Shown here: one piece after another, positions 56,040 to 64,000 of the stretch
Layout: each line of letters opens with the position of its first letter
Numbering within the stretch: the stretch's first letter is position 1
NCBI RefSeq assembly: GCF_000015285.1
Contig: NC_008709.1
Location: 2,232,001 to 2,296,000 of the forward strand
Direction of reading: 5' to 3'
DNA length: 64,000 nucleotides
DNA from: Psychromonas ingrahamii 37
GTDB lineage: Bacteria > Pseudomonadota > Gammaproteobacteria > Enterobacterales > Psychromonadaceae
The notes under the pieces: model-generated
What the model was told of the DNA's origin: nothing
The model's database searches: none
What the model saw: the letters and a program-made list of their open reading frames with translations, nothing else
Made by a program: the position numbers and the translations under genes

Positions 56040-56324
56040 AGCTTACTCGTATTGATAGGGTTATTAATGACTATTAAACCCTATTGAATATGAACCTAAA
56101 CTGAACAGTGAAAAAGTCATCTGGTTTTAAGCACATCCAAAATGGTCCTGAAGAAGGGTTCAGTTTATTAATGGACACTAATTGCTTTGATGAAAAAGAG
56201 GGGAAGAAAGAGGAATATGATTAACTTATTGAAAATAAGTGGACTATTTTTAGTTTGAGCTTGAAGCTGATCTATTTAATAACTTCAAATATCTTACAGA
56301 TCTTGAACGACGAGATTAAACATA

Positions 56325-58433
56325 ATGAATGACCTAATTAATAATATACTGCCATCCATTGAGCACTTCAAAGTTACAGGATATTGGATTGCTTTCTTTG
56401 CTGCTCTGCTTGAGACCACCCTCGCTGTTGGCCTGCTTTTCCCCGGATCATTAATTATTCTTTTCCTTGGTGCGCTTTCTGCCCGTGGTTATCTTGATTT
56501 GGGTGATCTAATCTGGTTTTCTGTTTTTGGCGCCATTATTGGCGACAATCTCAATTATTATCTTGGCAAAAAATATGGCACAAAATGGCTGAAAGAGGGT
56601 TTCTGGCTGCTCAAGGAAAACCATATTATAAAAGCACAACATTTTATGAACGCACAAGGTGCAAAAAGTGTTTTTTTGAGCCGCTTTATTCCAGGTGCCA
56701 AAGAGCTTGTTCCTTTTATTGCGGGGACTATAAGAATGAACAAAAGAACATTTATGTTTTGGAATGTTCTTGGTGGAATAGGCTGGGGATGCCAATGGGT
56801 TTTGGCTGGTTACCTTTTTGCACAATCCCTTAATCTCGCTGAATTGTGGCTCTCTCGGGCGGGACTGTTTTTTGCTTTTATGCTGATCTTTGCGGGCAGC
56901 CTCTACCTTTTTAAATACTTTATAATTAAGAAAGGCAAAAAATTTTGGCTAATTATCAACTCCCTTTTGCAATCGTTCAAAGAAGCCCTGTCAAACAATG
57001 AGCAGGTGATTTTATGGCGACAGAAACATCCGCGCAGCCTCGTTTTTATTCAAGCTAGGCTGGATAGAACCGCATTTTCTGGGTTAATGCTATCCCTATT
57101 AACCCTGGTATTTTTGTATGTTATTGCGCTGCTTGGTGGGATTGTGGAAGACCTCATAACATCTGATCCTATTGTTGCCGCAGACATTCGTATTGCAAAT
57201 CTTTTCTTTGTGTTTCGCGATGAGACACTAACGGCGGTTTTTAGCTGGATAACCTTGCTGGGTAAAAGTCAGATAATCCTGGTCTTTATTACTGTCTTGG
57301 TTGTACTGCTTTGGTTATGGCGGAAAAAAGATTATATTTTTCCTCTTTTTATCGCCGTTATCGGCAGTGAGACATTTACTTTTTTGGGGAAACTGGCTTT
57401 CCATCGACCTCGACCGGAAATGGCGGTTTATGTGGAAAATTCTTTTTCTTTCCCCAGTGGACATGCAACGATAGCCGTCGCATTCTACGGGTTTTTGGGC
57501 TATCTTCTGATCCGTTTTACCCAAAGTTGGAATAAAAAGGTAAATATATTCTTTACCACAATAATCTTGATTATAGCGATTGGCTTTAGCCGGATATACC
57601 TTGGGGTTCATTATATAAGTGATGTCTGGAGCGGTTATCTGGTTGGCGCAATGTGGCTGATTATTGCCATCTCTTTTTCCGAATGGTTTAAACATAAAAA
57701 CAGAAAGCAGGCCTCAGTTCCTCCCAATAAGCTCGTCCGCACGATTTCATTCGGGCTTATTTTAACCGCCATCTTATTCTATCTCGGATTTGCAGTAAGC
57801 TATCACCCTCCACTGGGAGAGATGCCACTAAATAACACCGCTATTGTATCAAAAAGTACAGACATCTTCGTCAATGAACAGCTGAAATACACTGAGACAC
57901 TGATCGGTGAAAAACAGGAGCCTATAAACTTTATTTTCCTTGCCGAAAGTGATGATCAGCTGCTTAAGGCACTGCAGCAGGGGGGATGGATTTTAACCGA
58001 TAAGGCCAATATCCGCTCATTTGGCAAAGTAGTTAATGCCTTGATATCGAAAACCACCTATCTATCCGCACCCCTTTCACCTTCTTTTTGGCATGCTAAA
58101 ACACAGGATTTTAGTCTCTCTAAAATGGCCAGTGAACAATCCTTCGGTCATTCACAGCATATAAAGATATGGCGTACAAACTCATTATTGAAAACCGGAA
58201 ATCATATTTACGTTGGCATGAGCAATACCCTTGATGGCCTTAGATGGGGTCTTATTCCTAAAATTTCGCCGGATTTAGACACTGCACGAGAGCGCTTATA
58301 TCTGGACCTTAACAGGAAAGACATAATAAAGAATCAGCTGAAAATACAACTTGTAGCGCCACTAATAGGGAAAAATTTTATGGGCGATCAATTTTTTACC
58401 GACGGCAAGGCTTATATCATCGACTTTCAATAA
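56325..58433 (+). CDS. DedA-PAP2-LssY three-domain membrane protein
   Basis: 702 residues. Residues 1-200 are a DedA/VTT domain (ETTLAVGLLFPGSLIIL, GDNLNYYLGKKYG, FLSRFIPGAKELVPFIAG). Residues 240-450 are a PAP2 lipid phosphatase with intact catalytic motifs KLAFHRPRP, FPSGHAT and SRIYLGVHYISD. Residues 490-702 resemble the LssY C-terminal domain (QGGWILTDKANIRSF, FWHAKTQDFSLSK, HIKIWRT). It is an inner-membrane protein that could flip and dephosphorylate undecaprenyl- or phosphatidyl-phosphate lipids. The fusion of transporter-like and phosphatase modules is complete. Single gene. Confidence 0.93.
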   Translation: MNDLINNILPSIEHFKVTGYWIAFFAALLETTLAVGLLFPGSLIILFLGALSARGYLDLGDLIWFSVFGAIIGDNLNYYLGKKYGTKWLKEGFWLLKENHIIKAQHFMNAQGAKSVFLSRFIPGAKELVPFIAGTIRMNKRTFMFWNVLGGIGWGCQWVLAGYLFAQSLNLAELWLSRAGLFFAFMLIFAGSLYLFKYFIIKKGKKFWLIINSLLQSFKEALSNNEQVILWRQKHPRSLVFIQARLDRTAFSGLMLSLLTLVFLYVIALLGGIVEDLITSDPIVAADIRIANLFFVFRDETLTAVFSWITLLGKSQIILVFITVLVVLLWLWRKKDYIFPLFIAVIGSETFTFLGKLAFHRPRPEMAVYVENSFSFPSGHATIAVAFYGFLGYLLIRFTQSWNKKVNIFFTTIILIIAIGFSRIYLGVHYISDVWSGYLVGAMWLIIAISFSEWFKHKNRKQASVPPNKLVRTISFGLILTAILFYLGFAVSYHPPLGEMPLNNTAIVSKSTDIFVNEQLKYTETLIGEKQEPINFIFLAESDDQLLKALQQGGWILTDKANIRSFGKVVNALISKTTYLSAPLSPSFWHAKTQDFSLSKMASEQSFGHSQHIKIWRTNSLLKTGNHIYVGMSNTLDGLRWGLIPKISPDLDTARERLYLDLNRKDIIKNQLKIQLVAPLIGKNFMGDQFFTDGKAYIIDFQ

Positions 58434-58689
58434 AAATTTTAACAGTGTGGTTAGCAATAATTGCAATACTTTTTTAGGTGGAAATATCAGCAGGATTTAG
58501 CAATGCTATTGCAGGAGATAACGGTCCGTAGGATGACCACCAGCCGACCTATCAGTCACTAATAAGTTTTTTTACCTATTCAGATTATATTCGTACGGGC
58601 AGGAATGATTAAATTAGACACTATCTGGATAGCGGTCAGAATGCTAATATAAGCCTCATATTAATCAATTTTTTTCTTCTGGAGAAAGT

Positions 58690-59181
58690 ATGTTTTATTG
58701 CCCTGTATGCGGTATAAAGTCACTTGAAACTATTTCATCTAAGAAATTTGTTTGTAATCAATGCCAGTTTACCTTTTATCAGAACACGGCGGCGGCTGTA
58801 ATGGTCGCAATCTGTTGTCAAGATGAACTGCTTGTTGCAACAAGAGCCCGAAACCCGGGAATAGGCATGTGGGATCTTCCCGGTGGTTTTGTTGATCCGG
58901 ATGAATCACTTGAAGGCGCTGTGGTGCGCGAGTTATATGAAGAATTGAACATGACTGTCACAGCCGCAAAATATATATTTTCCAACAGTAATACTTATTT
59001 GTATAAGAATATTGAATATAAAACTTGTGATGCTTTCTTTGTGGTTGAATTAGATGAAAAACCAAGGGTTCAAGCACAAGATGACGTTGCCGCTGTTGAA
59101 TGGGTAAAATTGGCGGACATAGATATTACACGTTTTGCTTTTGAATCTACCAAAAAAGCAGTTTTAAAATTACGTGAATAA
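58690..59181 (+). CDS. Nudix hydrolase with N-terminal zinc ribbon
   Basis: 163 residues; GGAGAAAGT precedes the ATG. The zinc ribbon is CPVCG ... CNQCQF (residues 4-26). The Nudix box GGFVDPDESLEGAVVREL then YEEL fits GX5EX7REUXEEXGU completely. It hydrolyses a nucleoside diphosphate linked to another group, perhaps NAD-like compounds as in zinc-ribbon Nudix enzymes; the substrate is not settled. Confidence 0.93.
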   Translation: MFYCPVCGIKSLETISSKKFVCNQCQFTFYQNTAAAVMVAICCQDELLVATRARNPGIGMWDLPGGFVDPDESLEGAVVRELYEELNMTVTAAKYIFSNSNTYLYKNIEYKTCDAFFVVELDEKPRVQAQDDVAAVEWVKLADIDITRFAFESTKKAVLKLRE

Positions 59182-59242
59182 TTTTCCCGCAAAAACCATA
59201 AAATAATTTTTATTCTTTGAAGTAAAAAAATGAAACAGTAAA

Positions 59243-59857
59243 ATGTCTGATGCTAAAAATATTGTTATATTTGATTTTGAAACAACAGGTTTATCGCCAA
59301 AAATGGGTGATCGACCAATTGAAATAGGAGCAGTGCGGATCAAAAATGGTCTGTTAGTTGAGCGGTTTCAGGCATTAATGCACCCGGGCATAAGAATCAG
59401 TTCTTTTATTGAAAACTTTACCGGTATCAGTAATAAAATGCTGGCAGAAGCTAAGCCTTGTGCAGAGGTGATGGGGCGCTTTTGTGATTTTATCGGCTCT
59501 GATAATCTTGTTGCCCATAATGCCTCCTTTGATAAACGTTTTTTAGATGCTGAATTACACAGAATATCAAGGGGTTACTCCGGACAAATTAGTTGTTCAA
59601 TGCTTTTAGCAAGAAGAGTTCTTCGAGATGCACCTAACCATAAACTGGGCACGTTAGTTGATTATTTAAATATTCAAACAGAAGGGGTCTATCACCGGGC
59701 TTTATTCGACTCAGAAATGACCGCTAATGTTTGGTTGGCCATGATTAATAAAATTCAGCAGCATTATAAAATGAAAACGATTCCCTTCGCATTAATGCAA
59801 AAGTTATGTAAAACCCCTGCTGCATTCGCGCATCGGACTATTTTAAATTGGAAATAA
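59243..59857 (+). CDS. DEDDh 3'-5' exonuclease (DnaQ/PolC-epsilon type)
   Basis: 204 residues. Exo I IFDFETTGLSPKMGD, Exo II NLVAHNASFDKRFL, and Exo III with YHRALFDSEMTANVW complete the D-E-D-D-H set (H in YHRALFD). Probably a stand-alone proofreading or repair exonuclease, shorter than DnaQ and lacking its C-terminal alpha-binding tail. The ribosome site is weak. Follows the Nudix gene by 61 nt. Confidence 0.92.
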   Translation: MSDAKNIVIFDFETTGLSPKMGDRPIEIGAVRIKNGLLVERFQALMHPGIRISSFIENFTGISNKMLAEAKPCAEVMGRFCDFIGSDNLVAHNASFDKRFLDAELHRISRGYSGQISCSMLLARRVLRDAPNHKLGTLVDYLNIQTEGVYHRALFDSEMTANVWLAMINKIQQHYKMKTIPFALMQKLCKTPAAFAHRTILNWK

Positions 59858-59936
59858 TTTATCGAGCATGACAAATCCAACTGATTATAATTGAACTATA
59901 AATAATGAACTATAAAGGTGATTATCCTTGCTAATT

Positions 59937-59966
59937 AGAAGAATTAATCATTTTATTAATTCTTCT
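59937..59966. terminator. Inverted repeat between convergent genes
   Basis: AGAAGAATTAA (59937-59947) pairs with TTAATTCTTCT (59956-59966). Between the exonuclease (+) and the TIGR02450 gene (-), with an AT-rich tail. Confidence 0.55.
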
Positions 59967-60001
59967 GGTATAATTTTAATTTATCTAGCGTAAAAAAGGC
60001 A

Positions 60002-60247
60002 TTATTTCCAGCCAATTAACCACTCTTTACCCTCCTTCAGCGAGCGCCAATTAATTTCATATTCAGCATGGTTAATAACAGCCTGCATAACACAGCGTAT
60101 TATTTTTTTATCCTCATTAAATTCAACTTCACTGACAAGAAAATGTTTTTCTTTATTCAATACGGTTATTTTTGTCCATTTACTATTGAGTAATGATTTG
60201 GGACTAACAGGATTGATATTTTCATTTATTCTTTGTCTGCTAACCAT
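60002..60247 (-). CDS. TIGR02450 Trp-rich small protein
   Basis: 81 residues. Pattern NPVSPKSLLNSKWTKITVLNKEKHFLV, then EINWRSLKEGKEWLIGWK at the end fits the tryptophan-rich TIGR02450 family, small soluble proteins of unknown function in marine gammaproteobacteria. AGGGA lies upstream of the ATG. Confidence 0.88.
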   Translation of the reverse strand: MVSRQRINENINPVSPKSLLNSKWTKITVLNKEKHFLVSEVEFNEDKKIIRCVMQAVINHAEYEINWRSLKEGKEWLIGWK

Positions 60248-60367
60248 AATGTCAAATCCCTTTTTTGTTATTTTTAATTTACTGTCTGTACAGACGATAC
60301 GGTCATATTATGTAAAAAGATCACCAATAAGGCTAACAGGTAATCAGAGTCTTAGTTAAAAACGTAA

Positions 60368-61294
60368 CTATTGGGGATCAAAAACACGATTAAATATATC
60401 GGTTAATAATTTCACTTTATTCGCCTCTCTGGGCGATTTTTTTGCAACCAGTGATAAATTAAATGGATAGGTCAATTGGCTGGGTTGAATAATTCTTATT
60501 TCTCCGTGATTTAGCTCATGCTGAATATAACTTTGAGGCATAAATCCGATATAACAACCCGATAAAATCATCGCTTTTCGAGTATCAAATTGGTAAGACT
60601 TGGCCGCCAAATTTAATTTTTTAAGCTGCTCAATACCTAATGAATCGATATCAATACCGGGATGAATAGCGGGCACACTGGCGAGTTCCGCTGGACTGAT
60701 TAACGTATCGACTTTATTAAAAAAAGGATGTTTTTTAGCGCAGCAAAGATACACAGCTTCACTCATCAGGTGCTGGTAATGCAGCCCTTCTATATGCTGG
60801 TAATCAGGGAACAAACCGATATGTGCTTTATCTTTTAACAATGATTTTTCAATATTAGAGATTGGCTCACCGTCTAAAACAAGGTGCAGGTTTGGAGAGT
60901 TTTTATGAATAAGTTGCACGACTTCAGCGAGTTTATTTTGTCTGGAACGGTTTAACTGGTCGTCGCACAAAATGACCAACTCACCATTTAGCTCTTTGCT
61001 TAAAGTGCCCACCAAGAGTGAGAAATCATTCAGCGATTCAAATAAATTTATCACTGCGCGGTAGATTGTTTGCCCGTCTTCCGTGAGCGAAAATCCACCT
61101 CGCCCCCGTAAACATAGTTTGAGCTTCATGCGCTCTTCTAAATTTGACATATGAATACTGATCGTCGAGCGGGTAATACCAAGGGCTGATTCCGCAGCCG
61201 AAAACCCCCCATGATCTACAACTGAAACAAAAATACGTAACAAGCGTAAATCATATTCAGCGAGCGGCTTAGGAATTATCGATGTTTTATTCAA
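60368..61294 (-). CDS. LysR-family transcriptional regulator divergent from gabDT
   Basis: 308 residues from a TTG start (61294) with GAGGAAAG 7 nt upstream; no ATG is near. The winged helix has DLRLLRIFVSVVDHGGFSAAESALGITRSTISIHMSNLE; the C-terminal half is a periplasmic-binding-like effector domain (ELNGELVILCDDQ, AHIGLFPDYQHIEGL). Divergent by 169 nt from gabD, so it probably controls the GABA genes, as is usual for LysR genes read divergently from their targets. Inducer unknown. Confidence 0.93.
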   Translation of the reverse strand: MNKTSIIPKPLAEYDLRLLRIFVSVVDHGGFSAAESALGITRSTISIHMSNLEERMKLKLCLRGRGGFSLTEDGQTIYRAVINLFESLNDFSLLVGTLSKELNGELVILCDDQLNRSRQNKLAEVVQLIHKNSPNLHLVLDGEPISNIEKSLLKDKAHIGLFPDYQHIEGLHYQHLMSEAVYLCCAKKHPFFNKVDTLISPAELASVPAIHPGIDIDSLGIEQLKKLNLAAKSYQFDTRKAMILSGCYIGFMPQSYIQHELNHGEIRIIQPSQLTYPFNLSLVAKKSPREANKVKLLTDIFNRVFDPQ

Positions 61295-61463
61295 TGTTTT
61301 ACTTTCCTCAAACTTATTGTTGAATGTTTTGTATTTAACATCAGTTGATATTGTTATTCAATAGACAAATATAAATCAAGTTAAAAAACCTGCATCTTGC
61401 TGAAGTTGCAGATTCAGGCATGTTAATAGTGTTTAGCATATGAAAATCAATTTGGAGATAACG

Positions 61464-62921
61464 ATGCACGAGATACAAGATAGTCAATTAATCAAAACCT
61501 TTTCATATATTGATGGCAGCTGGCATAGCAGTGAATCTTATTTTAATGTTACCAATCCTGCTACGGATGAAGTCCTTGTTAAAGTATGTAATGCAGGGAT
61601 TGTTGAAACTGAGCTTGCTGTAAAAGCGGCAAAAACTGCTTTAAAATCTTGGTCAGCAAAATCTGCTAATGAACGCGCATCGTTAATGCGTAACTGGTTC
61701 AATTTAATGATCCAACACCAGGATGATTTAGCGCGCATTCTAACGCTTGAGCAGGGTAAACCTTTTGTCGAAGCAAAAGGGGAAATCGCCTATGGTGCGG
61801 CTTTTGTTGATTGGTTTGCCGAAGAAGGAAAACGCGTTTACGGTGATGTTATTCCCGGACCATCGGGTGACAAGCGTGTCATCGTGGTTAAACAACCCGT
61901 TGGTGTCGTCGCCTCAATCACTCCTTGGAACTTTCCAAATGCAATGATTGCACGAAAAGCAGCAGCGGCGTTAGCGGCAGGTTGTACCTTCGTTGTTCGC
62001 CCCGCAACACAAACACCGCTGTCTGCACTTGCAATGGCAGAACTTGCTGAAAGAGCGGGTATTCCAGCGGGTGTCTTTAACGTGGTCGTCGGTGAAGATG
62101 CATCGGGCATGGGCAAAGTACTAACTCAGCACCCTGATATTGCTAAATTTACGTTCACCGGATCAACAAAAATCGGTAAACTATTAATTGGCCAATGTGC
62201 GACTACCGTAAAAAAAGTATCAATGGAATTGGGCGGTAATGCTCCCTTTATTGTCTTCGATGATGCAGATATCGATGCTGCTGTAGAAGGCGCAATAGCC
62301 TCTAAATATCGTAATGCAGGACAAACCTGTGTGTGCACCAACCGCATTTTTGTACAAAATAAGGTACTTGATTTATTCACTGAAAAATTTAGCGCTGCAG
62401 TGGCTAAATTATCATTAGGCAATGGTTTAACCGACGGCGTCAATATAGGTCCAATGATCTCAACTACCGCCGTTGATGGTGTGAATAAGCTGGTAGCTGA
62501 CTCTGTTGCACAGGGCGCAAAGGTTCTCTTAGGCGGACAGCGAGATAGTGCCGGTGACAACTTCTATCAAGCAACTATTTTGACCAATGTAAGTAATGAC
62601 ATGCCGGTTGCACGCAACGAAATCTTTGGCCCTGTCTCGCCAATTATTGCCTTTGACGATGAAGATCAAGTGATTGCCATGGCAAATGATACTGAATATG
62701 GCCTAGCCGCTTATTTTTACTCCCGTGATATCGGTCGCGTTTGGCGCGTTGCAGAAGGCCTTGAATATGGCATGGTTGGCATTAATGAAGGTATTATCTC
62801 GAATGCAGCAGCTCCCTTTGGTGGCGTAAAAGAATCAGGCAGTGGCCGTGAAGGCTCTAAATATGGATTAGATGATTACTTAGAAATTAAGTATTTATGT
62901 ATGGGCGGCTTAAATAAGTAG
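61464..62921 (+). CDS. gabD: Succinate-semialdehyde dehydrogenase
   Basis: 485 residues from ATG 61464, which has GGAGAT 4 nt upstream; an ATG at 61440 is in frame but unsupported. ALDH fold: NAD(P)-binding ITPWNFPNAMIARK, FTGSTKIGKLL, catalytic glutamate in SMELGGNAPFIVFDDADID, and catalytic cysteine in RNAGQTCVCTNR. It oxidises succinate semialdehyde to succinate in the GABA shunt. Partner gabT follows 108 nt downstream. Confidence 0.95.
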   Translation: MHEIQDSQLIKTFSYIDGSWHSSESYFNVTNPATDEVLVKVCNAGIVETELAVKAAKTALKSWSAKSANERASLMRNWFNLMIQHQDDLARILTLEQGKPFVEAKGEIAYGAAFVDWFAEEGKRVYGDVIPGPSGDKRVIVVKQPVGVVASITPWNFPNAMIARKAAAALAAGCTFVVRPATQTPLSALAMAELAERAGIPAGVFNVVVGEDASGMGKVLTQHPDIAKFTFTGSTKIGKLLIGQCATTVKKVSMELGGNAPFIVFDDADIDAAVEGAIASKYRNAGQTCVCTNRIFVQNKVLDLFTEKFSAAVAKLSLGNGLTDGVNIGPMISTTAVDGVNKLVADSVAQGAKVLLGGQRDSAGDNFYQATILTNVSNDMPVARNEIFGPVSPIIAFDDEDQVIAMANDTEYGLAAYFYSRDIGRVWRVAEGLEYGMVGINEGIISNAAAPFGGVKESGSGREGSKYGLDDYLEIKYLCMGGLNK

Positions 62922-62936
62922 CGCTTAAATAAGCAA

Positions 62937-62975
62937 CTTAACTAAGTTACCTAACTAAGTTACCTAACTAAGTAA
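62937..62975 (+). repeat. 13-bp tandem repeat between gabD and gabT
   Basis: About three copies of CTAACTAAGTTAC (first copy TTAACTAAGTTAC, last degenerate). Intergenic. Confidence 0.7.
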
Positions 62976-63029
62976 TCCTTTGTCCATTATCGCCGATTAA
63001 GCAATAAATAAAATATTAGGAATAAAATC

Positions 63030-64000
63030 ATGTCAAATGAAACATTACAAAATAGAAAAACAAAAGTTATCGCACGCGGTCAGGGTAATACTTATCCGAT
63101 TTATGTCGACCATGCAAAAAATGCTGAAATTTGGGATGTTGAAGGCAACCGCTATATTGATTTTGGTGCCGGTATTGCGGTCTGTAACACTGGCCACAGC
63201 CACCCTAAAGTTATCGCTGCCGTTAAACAGCAAGTGGATAAATTCAGCCATACCTGTGTGATGGTTAATCCCTATGAAGTAGCTGTCGAGCTGGCTGAAA
63301 AATTAACCAAGCTGGCACCAGGTAATTCCCCTAAAAAAGCCATTTTTGTAACTACAGGTGCGGAAGCGGTTGAAAACTGTGTGAAGATTGCCCGTGCCCA
63401 TACGGGTCGTCGTGGCGTCATTGCATTTAATGGCGGTTTCCATGGCCGTACTAATTTGACCATGGCACTAACGGGTAAAGTTACCCCGTACAAAAACCTG
63501 TTCGGTCCATTCCCAGCAGATATCTTCCATGCCCCTTTCCCAATGGAGCACCATGATGTCTCAGTAAAAGATTCATTAAAAGCATTACAAAACTTATTCA
63601 AAGTGGATATTTGCCCAAGCGATGTTGCTGCTATTATTGTTGAGCCGGTACAAGGCGAGGGCGGATTTTACGCGGCGCCGACTGAATTTTTACAGGCATT
63701 ACGTAAAATTTGTGACCAACATGGCATTGTCTTAATTGCCGATGAAATTCAGACTGGTTTTGGTCGTACGGGTAAAATGTTTGCCTTTGAACATGCGGGT
63801 GTTGAAGCTGACTTAATGACCATGGCAAAAGGGATTGCCGGTGGTTTTCCTCTTTCTGCGGTTGTGGGTAAAAGTGAGATCATGGATGCACCTTTACCGG
63901 GTGGTCTTGGCGGAACTTATGGCGGCTCGCCGGTTGCATGTGCGGCGGCATTAGCGGTACTGGAGGTGATGGAAGAAGAAAACCTTGTACAACGTTCAGT
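63030..64000 (+). CDS. gabT: 4-aminobutyrate aminotransferase (3' end outside window)
   Basis: Starts at ATG 63030 (TTAGGA upstream); 323 codons are visible to the window end. Class-III PLP aminotransferase: FGAGIAVCNTGHSHPKV, TTGAEAVENCVKIARAHTGR, FNGGFHGRT, IADEIQTGFGRTGKMFAFEH, and the Schiff-base lysine in MAKGIAGGFPLSAV. It transfers the amino group of GABA to 2-oxoglutarate. Operon with gabD. Confidence 0.95.
   Translation, partial: MSNETLQNRKTKVIARGQGNTYPIYVDHAKNAEIWDVEGNRYIDFGAGIAVCNTGHSHPKVIAAVKQQVDKFSHTCVMVNPYEVAVELAEKLTKLAPGNSPKKAIFVTTGAEAVENCVKIARAHTGRRGVIAFNGGFHGRTNLTMALTGKVTPYKNLFGPFPADIFHAPFPMEHHDVSVKDSLKALQNLFKVDICPSDVAAIIVEPVQGEGGFYAAPTEFLQALRKICDQHGIVLIADEIQTGFGRTGKMFAFEHAGVEADLMTMAKGIAGGFPLSAVVGKSEIMDAPLPGGLGGTYGGSPVACAAALAVLEVMEEENLVQRS

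Overview
The window looks like the chromosome of a low-GC marine gammaproteobacterium. Supporting genes are kbl-tdh, DNA polymerase II, dapA-bamC, a long-form purC, the AcnD/PrpF version of the methylcitrate cycle, DUF3087, VF530, TIGR02450 and a GlyGly-CTERM protein. A cold-adapted Alteromonadales-type genus such as Psychromonas is my best guess, and that is inference only. No rRNA, tRNA, CRISPR array, intact insertion sequence or prophage was recognised.

Region by region. 1-7 kb is a signalling block: a PAS-GGDEF protein (cut by the window edge) overlaps a CheB-CheR-PAS fusion, followed by a decayed relBE-type toxin-antitoxin remnant and a GGDEF-EAL protein whose N-terminal coiled coil is built from 63-bp DNA repeats. 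7-11 kb holds an unknown small protein, an ACR3 arsenite-type exporter, a patatin-like lipase and a DUF1415 protein. 11.2-16.9 kb is a three-gene, 1-nt-overlapping operon for an SMC condensin of the MukBEF/MksBEF/Wadjet class, written in the order SMC-kleisin partner-kleisin (reverse of the usual order). 17-23.8 kb has an L,D-transpeptidase, a lipoprotein, DUF3087, kbl-tdh behind a 34-bp perfect palindrome, then a Toprim protein resembling the nuclease subunit JetD/MksG, a His-tailed unknown protein and a SlyD-like prolyl isomerase. 23.9-31.5 kb is housekeeping: polB, a CPXCG protein, cnoX, dapA-bamC, DUF2897 and purC.

31.8-46.3 kb is a propionate/tricarboxylate island. It has a citrate/C4-dicarboxylate-type sensor kinase broken by exactly two small indels with an intact response regulator, then, on the minus strand, gntR(prpR)-prpB-prpC-acnD-prpF-prpE, and further upstream the tripartite transporter tctCBA. 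The gntR-prpB junction is tandemly triplicated (130-bp unit). Two ATTGTCGACAAT-type operators lie in front of gntR.

46.8-60.3 kb mixes a HAD phosphatase, unknown proteins, DUF3047, VF530, an SPFH/NfeD pair, a membrane GGDEF protein, a cold-shock protein, a choice-of-anchor H/GlyGly-CTERM protein, a DedA-PAP2-LssY fusion, a Nudix hydrolase, a DEDDh exonuclease and a Trp-rich small protein. 60.4-64 kb holds a LysR regulator divergent from gabD-gabT (GABA catabolism); gabT is cut by the window end.

The most interesting items are the reversed condensin operon with its JetD-like Toprim partner parked 4.9 kb away, the kinase that two simple indels would restore to a single 547-residue frame, and the gntR-prpB triplication.
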